A stretch of DNA of 64,000 nucleotides from Costus lasius. Its lineage: Eukaryota; Streptophyta; Magnoliopsida; Zingiberales; Costaceae. Position 1 is the stretch's first letter. Each line of letters starts with the position of its first letter. The position numbers and the translations under genes were made by a program. The stretch is from the NCBI GenBank assembly GCA_027563935.2, contig CM050452.1, positions 34,914,850 through 34,978,849 on the forward strand, read 5' to 3'. Below are positions 34,538-44,950 of this stretch, piece by piece. The notes beneath the pieces are model-generated. The model had not been told where the DNA came from. It ran no database searches and saw only the letters and a list, made by a program, of their open reading frames with translations.

Positions 34538-36318
34538 GGTGTTCGTTGCTGCAGGTATCTACAACAATGCAAGAACAGCAAGGTCAGTATCAATGTTAAG
34601 AATCAATCAGGACTTAAGAATGATTCTTTTTCTCACTATTTTTATCTGGCTGAAAAATCCAGCAAAACAGCCCGAAAGAGTAGAACTCTTTTAGTGAGAT
34701 GGGATCCAGATTTCATACTTGGTCTCCGCGTCCCGCTCAGGCGAGATAAGTTGCACAGAGAGTACAAGCACTACTCTCTGGTAGGCTATCCCAACCAATC
34801 GCCAACCCGTGCGATTCCCCTTCATCTGGGCAATCCAGCAGACTGTGCCAACTGAGTTGGTACAACACAGTCTCTGATCCCACAGATGGCTGCCTCCATG
34901 TGCTACCATATGCGCCACATATGTAGCCTACATGGTCAAGCTGACCCGACCTACTCCCTGGACCACCACGTGCTATGCTGAGCAACGAGAAGCGATAAAT
35001 CCCTTCTCTGTAACACGCAGGTGAAATCACACACCGTCTGAAGATAGATGGACGTGCCCACTGAGTGGGTACAACACGGCTCCAACGATAATCAGAACAG
35101 TGAGGTTTCGCGTCAGAAGGCATACGAGCTTGATATTTTAGCGTTGGATTTTAACGGTCTTTTATCTTCTTCACTATCATGCAATTCCTATGGTGATAGT
35201 AGAAGATAAATAAATCATGCTGTTCTACTTATTTAAACAATAAAAGAAAGCATGGATCTTATGTGGTAAAAGCCCATAGCCTAAGTAAGACCTTAATTAA
35301 CTTAAGTCTTCACTGGCTTTTCTTCATGGGGCTTTTGCTGCTCATCTGGCCCAAACCAGGGCCTAAGAGCCATTTGCAGCTGAGGTGCGCCCACCAGGGA
35401 AAATGCGCCTGGTCCCAGAGTCGAACCCTGGACCTTCCACCTGGTCAAGCCACTGCTGCATGCGCCTTTGCCAACTGTGCTTTGTGCTCATGTCTGATTA
35501 AACTTACAATTTAATCTATCTAGACATGATTGACTCGCATGTCAATTACACATTATAAATTAAATAAAAGTGATGCGCAGATCACAATAATATTAAATTT
35601 ACAATTAACCAGGCACGCAGGCCCCAGCACAGCACACATTAACACGGGCAGCCCACATAAGATTAAATAAACAAACATATGCCTACAATCAACATGTGAT
35701 CCAAAAGAAAATAAAATTTTCGAAAACCCCATTGGCATCAATTTTAATTTTCTTATGTGCCCTTACAACCTTACAATGGTTCATTGATAGGGATCCACTC
35801 ATCCATCTAGTCAGATCGACTGCCCTTGCATGCACCAAGTCCTAACTGACTTGAGTTGACCTAATGGTCAACCATGCATGCGCAAAGGGCTGAACAACCC
35901 TCATGAGTGTCGGCAAGCAGGTGTGACCCCGGGCCTAACTCATGTGTGTTCAGTAGCCGTCTCAACCAGACCTCGCTACACGCCCTTGATGCAGTCGACC
36001 TATAGCCACCTCATGCTTGCGCACAGGTGCTATCTGGTCAACCCATCTAGGCTGTCAGATGGTCTGATCAGACTAATTTTGATCCAACCTAGAAGATGCT
36101 TTCAACCCCATCAACCCATCTAAGGGTTTAATGTAGGGCCTTAGGTCTAGATGAGGCGCGCACATGATATTTTGATTTGTCAAAACAAGCGCCAACAAAC
36201 ATGCGCATACATCTAAATAAAACTAGCATGTAGTTTTGCGGCATGTGATTAGATCTAAGCATAGCAAACGCAAACAAGGATCACATAAAGGCAATCAAAT
36301 GAGCATATACAGAACCGT
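34538..36318 (-). other. Leader of copia B
   Basis: About 1.8 kb between primer site and gag start, homologous to 42,988-44,950 in copia A but without the 27-bp tandem repeat found there. Frames within it are shared by chance with A and show no protein features. Confidence 0.75.
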
Positions 36319-36331
36319 GGCTCTGATACCA
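36319..36331 (-). other. Primer-binding site of copia B (initiator tRNA-Met)
   Basis: Minus strand TGGTATCAGAGCC, two bases from the LTR end; the standard copia primer site. Confidence 0.95.
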
Positions 36332-36333
36332 AT

Positions 36334-38043
36334 TGTAGGGTCCCCTTCGAGGGGGAGCGCAAGCAGATCAAACCCTAAAGGGGGCGCATGTAAATTCTTT
36401 TGGCAGCGGAATTAGGGTTTTATCAAGATCGCATGAATATATGTTCATATGATCAACCTTAAGACGTTGTAAAGATCGAAAGAAGATCTCATACCATAGC
36501 CATCGGTTTGATGGAGCCTTGGAAGCAAAGGCGCAAATGAACCTTCTCCAAAGTTGACGCACACAAGAAGATGCCGCCTACTTCCTTTGGCGTTCCTTGT
36601 GCTAGCAAGTGCCCAAGGTGTCCTTGACGTATGGAAAGGATGAGATCGCTTGGTGCCTTCACCGAGACCTCCTCTTCGTCAACTACCTCAATCCACGAGA
36701 GTATGTGCGTTCACCTCCAAGCGAACGCCTTGACGTTGAGGTGTAGAGGCGTTTTGGGCGTTAAGGCGTTGAGGCCTTCATGACTTTCCATAAATGGAAA
36801 TCATGCGCCATGATCTCATAACCGATCAAAGAAAACGCTTTCAACCAATGAACCAAGCGTTCACACATGTGAACCGGTTCAAGCAAATCGAATGCATTTC
36901 AATTTTGGTTCAAAGATCAATTAACCCAAGCATTGGTTTAGATCACCGTTAAACCCTAAGGCTCCAGATCCAACCGTTCATCTCCTGATGCTTCTGATCT
37001 CACCGATCTAGCATCAACTCTCTCGATCAAAGCTTACCGATCTCAAGCCCTAATCAATCAAACATGATTAGACCAGATCTCACTTATAATCAGAGCTTAT
37101 AATCCCTTTAAACTGAACCCAAATAATTCAGTCCACACGATCTGACTCAAGTAAGCCATATCATCAAATTGTGCGACCCTGAGGGTTTCCTTTAAATGTC
37201 GGTAACGATAACTTTTGTTATCACGATCAGTGAGGGGTATCTAGCAACACATCACTGTCTCCCGATATAAAGGAAAGAGTCTTCCAAGACTACACCCAAA
37301 CCATAGCACAAGTGTGAATCAACTTCACAAGGCATGCATATATCCTTTGCCACTGGATGTTCTTATTGGACAAGCAAGTCAAGCTTGTAACTCCAATATT
37401 ACGAGCATGATTAGATCAGATGAACACTGTCACCTGGGTATGGCCATACACTTTCTCAATCATCTCATTCAAGGGGGGCCCCTTTAGAACATCACACTCC
37501 TTAAACAAGGAGACGACAATCCTGTATCTATCACTAGTGCCCTAACCTGACTCATGATCATTATCCAAGATAGTCTATAACCATTATGTTTCAAATGATA
37601 TTGAACAACCTCAAAACAATGACAATCATCATTTAGAAACACAAGTGATCTCAAGTCAGAGGACATGTGCCACTTGATGCAAACAAGGATTATTCACATT
37701 GTGACAAACAATTGAATATCCTAGTAGGGTCTGTCCAGTACATCCAATGTACCCATGAGTCTACATCTTATTCCATGCTCGAAGCATCCTATAAGATTAG
37801 AACACATATTAGTCTCAATCATATCAAGGCTATCTCATGTTCACCAAGATATCTCGACTAAGGACATTACAGCATGTCAGCCTAGCTGAACAGCTTTGAG
37901 ACATTATTCAGAAGTACAATTATTGCAGCAGACAATATAACAACCTGAATAACAACCATGCCTTTATAAACATAAGAGTTTATTACATGATACTGATACA
38001 ATCCCAAGGCCTCAAACATTAGCCTTAAGGGCATACCCCAACA
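36334..38043 (-). repeat. 5' LTR of copia B
   Basis: 1,710 bp, near-identical to 28,922-30,632. Visible differences include AAGAAGATC/AAGAATATC near the left end, ACACGA/ACATGA and the length of the G-run near 37,473. Confidence 0.95.
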
Positions 38044-38358
38044 ATTACGGTAGTACACAAAATTACGGTACCATAATATGAATTAGGGCCTTGCTGTAAT
38101 TTCCTCTAAAGCTCTGATTTGCATGAAAATTGACTCGCAGCTTTGTCTCGACGTCTGGAATCCATTGGTGTGCACAAATCTTCCAAAATCCATCAAAAAT
38201 AGGTACTTTTTACCTAAAAATCATGAAAAACTAGAAAAAAAGTAGATTCCTCATATTTGATAAAAAGGGCATGAAAATAAGCAAAGTAGTATGAATATGA
38301 CACAAAAAGAGCAATGAAATGACATAAATATACTATATATTTTGGTGTCATCAACACT

Positions 38359-39614
38359 ATGGAGGGTTTGCAATTTTCCTTAAGTAAAACCCTGTGCATA
38401 CACAAAGAAGGGTTAATATCACGTATATCATCCAATGAATAACCAATTACCTTCCTATGTAGTCGAAGCTCTTCAAGCAACTTTTTTTTTCTAAACCTGA
38501 TCTAAATCTACGCTGACAATCACTCGGTATGTAGAGTCTTCTCCCAAAAATTCATACCTTAAATTTGGTGGGAGTGATTTGAGTTCCAACTTATTCATCT
38601 TCATTGGTTATGGTTTTACCAAAATAAGTTTCTTAGCTTTGGCTTTATGTGGCTCGACTGTCAATCCTAAATCCAAAATTTTTGTATAGGCTTGAGCTTC
38701 TTCCCCAATATCTTCTTCTTCACCCTTTTCTTTGACAAGACATATCTCCAAAGGATCTATTTCCTTTTTCATATTTTCTTCATTTGTCTCCAATTCAAGT
38801 GCATCAACATTAAAACGAAAATCTGCAAAAGAAGGTTTTTTAAGAGAAGAGGAAAGATCAAAATCAATACTATCTCACCGATATTTATAGTCAATCTCCC
38901 TCTATTCACATCTATCACAGCATTTGCAGTAGCTAAGAATGGTTTCCCCAAAATGATAGGCAATTTAATGTCTTCTTCCATCTCCAATACGACAAAATCT
39001 GCAGGTATAAAAAATTGACCAACTTTAATTGGGACGTCCTCCAAAATTCCCACAGGACGTTGAACAGACCGGTCAGCAAGCTATAGTGAGATAGTAGTTG
39101 GCTTCATGTCTCCTATATCAAGCTTTTTATAAATTAACAAAGGCATCAAGCTTACGCTTGCACCCAATTCACATAATGCTCCTTCAAAAGACCTGTCGCC
39201 GATCTATCAAGGAATCGAGAAGCTCCCTAGATGTTTCAACTTCTGAGGTATCTTATTCTAGATTATCGCACTACATTCCTCTGTAAGTGCAACAGTACCA
39301 TACTCTTCAATTTTGCGCTTGTTGGAAAGGATGTCTTTTAGAAACTTCGCATATGTAGGGATCTATGACAAAACATCAGTAAAGGGAATGTTAATGTATA
39401 ACTTTTTCAATACCTCCAGGAATTTGCCGAATTACTTATCTAACTTCACCTTAGCCAGCCTCTGAGGGAAAGGAATAGGTAGAACATATGCAGGAGGACC
39501 TACATAAACTTCCTCCTTCTCCTTCTCCACAGGTTTCTCCTTATCAAGTAGAGATTCCTTAGCCTGCTCTTCACCGACTACAGGTGTAGGGTCTTTGCCA
39601 GGCATCTGGGGCTC
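38359..39614 (-). pseudogene. Athila gag-protease region (element E)
   Basis: Minus-strand frames carry Athila motifs: the segment before RT (GYSLDDIRDINPSLCMHR), protease flank (PADFVVLEMEED, PIILGKPFLATA, AVIDVNRGRLTI) and, near 39,140-39,180, ALCELGASVSLMP, where the family has Asp in DLGAS and this copy has Glu (39,168-39,170). Frameshifts and stops separate the parts (for example near 39,080 and 39,240). To the right, sequence related to the gag end continues to 39,614, where a copia LTR begins. The gag N-terminus and 5' LTR of E are not found in the window. Confidence 0.8.
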
Positions 39615-41109
39615 TGTTGGTGTTTATACCCTAAGACCTAGTTTTGGACTATCTTTGTACTACTTGACATTGATATTTCTTATATATCATTCTGGCATTG
39701 TCGTTGTCATGTTTAGTTTACATCTACAATTGTGTTCTTACATGATAATGTCCCTAGAGCCAGATTGGATCTGTGCTCAAACTCTTGTCCCCAGCTTAGT
39801 GGATATGGTACAGCTCTGGTACTTGTGAGACTGGTATATGGGCTGGTTAGGCATGAGGTACTGATACAGACATATGGGTATATTAGTGGTAGATATATTG
39901 GACCGACCCACTATGAGGCAATGACTTGGTGTCATGAGTTATCCTCACAAGTGACAGGAGATGCATTGATCCCTTGACTTAAGGTCATTGACTCTTCTAT
40001 ATGGTTAGGGATATGCTTTGATACAACCTAATACCTCACCGTAGTTGGGAGTTCATAATGGTTGTCATTGAGTATGTCACGACCCATATGAAAAGGTCAA
40101 TGTATAGGTCAATGTATAGACAAAGGATTTGCCCCTTTCTGAGGGAAGCATGATATCCATGGGGTCCCCCTTATAGTTCTATGACTGAAAGTGTATGGCC
40201 ATACCCAGGTGAGAACCTGATTTAGTCATGACCATGAGATTGGGAAAAAAAGTGGTGACACACTTGTCCAATCGGATATCAGTTTGGCAAGGAGACTATA
40301 ATGCATCTGTACCTAGTTGCGATGATGGGGATGTCGATGTTGATATCCACTCCAATGACTTGGGTAGCAGTGATGCACTGCTAGGTGCCACTCACTGCTT
40401 ATGATGACCTTAGGTCACCACTGCCAACGTCAGAGGAACCTACATGGTCGCACACCTTGATACTCGAGTTCTCGTATTGATCGGGAAGCCTTATGATCGA
40501 GTTATTGGATAGCTCGGATCTATTTGGGAGATTTCATCAGTGCCAATGGGCCTGATGAGATGGAAGAGACGTATTGGAGCTAAACTTCATTTTTGGCAGG
40601 TTGACCCGAAATTAACCATGGTTAGTCACATTTGAGTTAGGGTTGCATTGGATTGGATCCAATGGCTTAATCAACTTATGCAATAATGTTTAGGCTAGCT
40701 CATTACCCAATGAGGCCTAATAACAAGTCATCATGAAGTGAGAATGGGGCTTAAGGGTATAATGGGGAGAAATCTCCCCCCATTGGCGCCTATGGGCATA
40801 ATGGGGAGGAGTTGGCACAATTTGCTTCATAAGGAAGCAATTGGCGCCTCCCCTTTGTTCCTTGGATGGTATGCTTGCCTCTATGGCAAGCCTTGGGGCT
40901 GATATGGCTATATGGACTTCTTTGAAATGTCTTAGGTGCATATAGAAGAGGGGATGAGGTTTATGGTAAAGTCTTAGAGACTTTCCTTACCTCAAACCCT
41001 AATTGCTCCCTCCCCTTAACCCTAGCCGCTTCCTTCATGAGTTTTGCACCTCCTCCTCTTGTGTAGCTACCCCCCTCTTGCATCTATATATCAACTTGAT
41101 ATGCAAGAG
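39615..41109 (+). mobile_element. Copia LTR F, left part
   Basis: Starts TGTTGGTGTTTATACCC at 39,615 after GGCTC (39,610-39,614), and follows the C-element LTR in order and wording (TAATGTCCCT, CCCCAG, GGTACAGC). It is broken at 41,109 by insertion G and seems to continue after 51,129. No right-hand GGCTC duplication was found. Contains nothing coding. Confidence 0.65.
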
Positions 41110-41324
41110 TGATGCAGGAGCATCTTCGGGGATTTATTTTGCTATGATGTCTTTCACTTATCTTGTTTTAGAGTAGGGGTAGCATAGGATTTTATTTTCT
41201 TTTCAATCTATGTTTATTTTCCTAGTTGATGTAGTATGATGTTTTAGTCTAGGGTTTCTTGTACCTGTAACTCACAACAAGGCGCCATTGATCCCTCTCA
41301 ACACTCAAAATTTAAAGTCAAAGT

Positions 41325-42973
41325 TGTTGGGGTATGCCCTTAAGGCTAATGTTTGAGGCCTTTGGGATTGTAATAGTATCATGTAATAAACTGTTGTGTT
41401 TATAAAGGCATGGTTATTATTCAGGTTGTTACCTTGTCTGCTGTAATAAGTGTACTTCTGAATAATGTCTCAAAGCTGTTCAGCTAGGCTGACAGTCTAT
41501 ATGTCCTTAGTCGAGATATCTTGGTGAACATGAGACAGCCTTGATATGATTGAGACTAATATGTGTGCTAATCTTATAGGATGCTTCGAGCATGGAATAA
41601 GATGTAGACTCATGGGTACATTGGATGTACTGGACAGACCCTACTGGGATATTCCATTGCTTGTCACAATGTGAATGATCCTTATAAGCAGCAAGTGGCA
41701 CATGTCCTTTGACTTGAGATCACTTGTGTTTCTAAATGATGATTGTCATTGTTTTGAGGTAGTTCAATATCATTTGAAACATAATGATTATAGACTATCT
41801 TGGATGGTGAGCTTGAGTCAGGTTAGGGCTCTTGTGATAGATAAAGGATTGCCGTCTCCTTGTTCAAGGAGTGTGATGTTCTAAGGGGCCCCCCCGATAT
41901 GAGATGATTGAGGAAGTGTATGGCCATACCCAGATGACTATGTTCATCTGATCTAATCATGCTCATCATATTGGAGTTACAAGCTTGACCCGCTTGTCCA
42001 ATAAGAACATCCAGTGGCAAAGGACACATGTATGCCAAGTGAGTTGATTCACACTTGTGCTATGGTTTGGGTGGAGTCTTGGAAGACTCTTTCCTTTATA
42101 TCGGGAGACAGTGATGTGTTGCTAGATACCCCTCACTGATCGTGATAACGTAAGTTATCGTTACCGACATTTAGAGGAAACCCTCAGGGTCGCACAATTT
42201 GATGATATGGCTTACTTAAGTCAGATCGTGTGGACTGAACTGTTTAGACTCAGTTTAAACGAGTTCAGACTCTGATTGTAAGTGAGATCTAGTCTGATCA
42301 TGTTTGATTGATTGGGGCTTGAGATCGGTAAGCTTCGATCGAGAGTTTGGATGCTAGATCATAGAGATCAAGAGCATCAAGAGATGAATGGTTAGATCTT
42401 GAACCATTTGGTTCAAAGAGATCTAGACCATGGCTTGGGCTGGTTTAATGAACCGAATTGGGTTGAACCTAATTGACTTGAACCGGTTCACATGGGTGAA
42501 CGTATGGTTCAAGGTGTAAAGGCTTGTTGGGCGGTTTTTCCTTCAAGTGAGCGCATGGCTTGAAAACCTTCCATTTATGGAAGTGTAACGCCATGACTTG
42601 ATTGGAGAAGGCTTAACGCAAATCGGTTTTACTGAATTGTCATCTTCGTTGGACGAAAGAGGATTCTTGGAGACGGGAGCTCTCGGCCAAGCGCATCTCA
42701 ACACACGACAAGGACATTGGGATCTCTTGCTAGCACAAGGAAGATCCTAAAGGGTAGCCACCCCTCATCTTGTGTGTGAACTTGAAGAGGAGACCTACTT
42801 TGATCTCTTGCTTCCAAGCCGCCACCCTCTTCATGGCTTTGGTATGAGTTCTCATAACTTCAAGTTGATCATATAGTTATCATATTCGATCTTGTTTAGA
42901 AACCCTTTTCGCCATGCTTGTTAGAATCGCAAGTTTAGGGTTTCTCCCCCCCTTTGGACTAGGGGTTCCTTCA
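41325..42973 (+). repeat. 5' LTR of copia A
   Basis: TGTTGGGG ... GGTTCCTTCA. A TATA-like TATAAAGG sits at 41,401-41,408, 77 bp into the LTR; another promoter further in is possible. ORFs within are shared by all LTR copies of the family. Confidence 0.97.
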
Positions 42974-42975
42974 AT

Positions 42976-42990
42976 TGGTATCAGAGCTGG
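42976..42990 (+). other. Primer-binding site of copia A (initiator tRNA-Met)
   Basis: TGGTATCAGAGCTGG, two bases after the LTR, identical in its first 12 bases to that of copia B and C. Confidence 0.96.
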
Positions 42991-44950
42991 TTCTTGATAT
43001 GATCTATATGATTGCTTCAAGTCCTTGTGATCCATACATGTTGCGCTTACTTTTACTTGATGTATGCTTTGTTTACATGTTGTTGCGCTTGTATCATGCT
43101 TACATGAAGTTGCGCTTGTATCATGCTTACATGAAGTTGCGCTTGTATCATGCTTACATCAATTTGCGCTTGTATCATGCTTACATGAAGTTGCGCTTGT
43201 ATCATGCTTACATCAATTTGCGCTTGTATCATGGTTAGATGAAGTATGCGCTCCCCCTTGAAGGGGACCCCCTTAAAGTTTGCGCTCCCCCTTGAAGGGG
43301 ACCCCCTTAGATCTAAGGGTTATCAACTTGCAAGCATGTTGTTTGTTTGTTTGTTTGCGCATGTTCTAGAAGTTTTCCAAAACTTATATCTTGCGCGCAT
43401 GATTAGATCTAAGGTGCCACTATATTAAATCCTTAGATGGGTTGATAGGGTTGAAAGCATCTTCTAGGTTAGATCCAACTAGTCTGATCAGACCATCTGA
43501 CAGCCTAGATGGGTTGACCTGATAGCACCTGTGCGCAAGCACAAGGTGGCTATGGGTTGACTGCATCTAGGGCGTGTAGCGAGGTCTGGTTGAGACACTA
43601 TTGAACACACATGAGTTAGGCCCGGGGTCACACCCGCTTGCCAAAACTCATGAGGGTGGTTCAGCCCTTGGCGCATGCATGGTTGACCATTAGGTCAACA
43701 CGGGTCAGTTAGGACTCGGTGCATGCAAGGGCAAAGGATCTAACTAGATGGATGAGTGGATCCCCATCAATGGACCATTGTAAGGTTATAGGGCTCATAA
43801 GGAAATTAAAATTGATGCCATGGGGTATTTTCAAAAAAAAAAAAAAATTTTATTTCCTGATTGGATCACATGTTGATTGAACCATATGCTTGTTTATTTA
43901 GTCTTATGTGGGTTGCCCTATTGTGTGCTGTGCTGGGGCCTGCGTGCCTGGTAATTTATAAGTTAAATTTATTGTGGTCTGCGAATCACTTTTTCATTAA
44001 TTTATTGTATATTTGACCTGCGAGTCAAAGCTTGTCTAGATAGATCAAATTGTATTTGATTAGACAAGAGCACAAATGCACACATCCCAAAGGAGCATTC
44101 AGCTGGTGGCGCACCTGAGGTGCTCTTGGCGCTAGGGCCCTGGGTTGGACCAGATGAGATGCAAAAGAGCTCAAGTGAAGACTTAAGGAAAATTAAGGTC
44201 TTACTAGGGTTCATGGGCTTTTACCACATAAGATCATGCTTTCTATTTATTGTTTAAATAATTAGAATTGCATGTTTAAGTTTATCTTCTGCTATCACCA
44301 TAGGACTTGCATGATAGTGAAGAAGATAAAAGACCGTTAAAATCCAACGCTAATATATCAAGCTCGTAAGCCTTCTGACGCGAAACCTCGCCGTTCTGAC
44401 TATCGTTGGAGCCGTGTTGAACCCACTCAGTGGGCACATCCATCTATCTTCAGACGGTGCTGGATTTCACCTGCGTGTTACAGAGTTGGGATTTATCCCC
44501 TCTCGTTGCTCAGCATAGCACGTGGTGGTCCAGGGAGTAGGTCAGGTCAGCTTGACCATGTAGGCTGCATATGTGGCGCATATGGTAGCACATGGAGGCA
44601 GCCATCTGTGGGATCAGAGACTGTGTTGTACCAACTCAGTTGGCACAGTCTGCTGGATTGCCCAGATGAAGGGGAATCGCACGGGTTGGCGATTGGCTGG
44701 GACAGCCTACCAGAAATTAGTGCTTGTCATCTCTGTGCATCTTATCTCGCCTGAGCGGGACGCGGAGACCAAGTATGAAATCTGGATCCCATCTCACTAA
44801 AAGAGTGTTACTCTTTCGGACTGTTTACTGGATTTTTCAGTCAGACAAAATAGTGAGAAAAGAATCTTTCTTAAGTCCTGGATTGATTCTGAACATTGAT
44901 ACTGACCTTGCTGTTCTTGCTTGTTGTAGATTCCTGCAGCAACGAACACC
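42991..44950 (+). other. Leader of copia A
   Basis: About 1.96 kb of non-coding sequence between primer site and gag start. It includes a 27-bp tandem repeat (43,083-43,244) and a 33-bp duplicated element (from 43,249 and from 43,282) with GCGCTCCCCCTTGAAGGGG, a sequence that forms the U5 end in copia B. A run of A is seen near 43,834. Confidence 0.85.
43083..43244 (+). repeat. 27-bp tandem repeat, six copies, in copia A leader
   Basis: Units start at 43,083, 43,110, 43,137, 43,164, 43,191 and 43,218, each beginning TTGCGCTTGTATCATGCTTA. The third and fifth end CATCAAT, the others CATGAAG. The unit is a multiple of three, which keeps frames open across it; I do not regard these as genes. Confidence 0.97.

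Larger units (their letters stand above)
28922..38043 (-). mobile_element. Full-length Ty1/copia element B
   Basis: 9,122 bp, reversed, with LTRs of 1,711 and 1,710 bp, primer site, gag-pol frame and purine tract, flanked by a perfect ATTAC duplication (28,917-28,921 and 38,044-38,048). The two LTRs differ by about seven or eight substitutions and one base in a G-run, by eye, so insertion is recent. It lies in a palindrome unit of LTR8. Confidence 0.96.
22517..38353 (-). mobile_element. Element D: small Athila-derived element with gag-like ORF only
   Basis: Complete from TGTTGTAGTCC (22,517) to GTGTCATCA (38,353), flanked by a perfect ACACT duplication (22,512-22,516 and 38,354-38,358). Subtracting the copia insertions in its 5' LTR leaves about 5.0 kb: two LTRs of about 1.8 kb and 1.4 kb of internal sequence. 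Inside are a priming tract, one ORF and a tRNA-Asp-type primer site, but no protease, RT, RNase H or integrase. This is the layout described for TR-GAG elements, which rely on enzymes of other elements. It sits in the RT gene of element E. Confidence 0.88.
25751..38353 (-). repeat. 5' LTR of element D (LTR8), in three pieces
   Basis: Pieces 25,751-26,520, 28,204-28,921 and 38,049-38,353, total about 1,793 bp, separated by a copia solo LTR and copia B. Compared with LTR7 it lacks one 54-bp segment between two motif copies (around 26,135) and has scattered substitutions. Confidence 0.88.

Noticed and set aside
42975..43261. Open frames with nine-residue repeats in the copia A leader
   Set aside because: They follow from the 27-bp tandem repeat (a multiple of three), lack an ATG at the start of the longer frame, and are absent from copia B.
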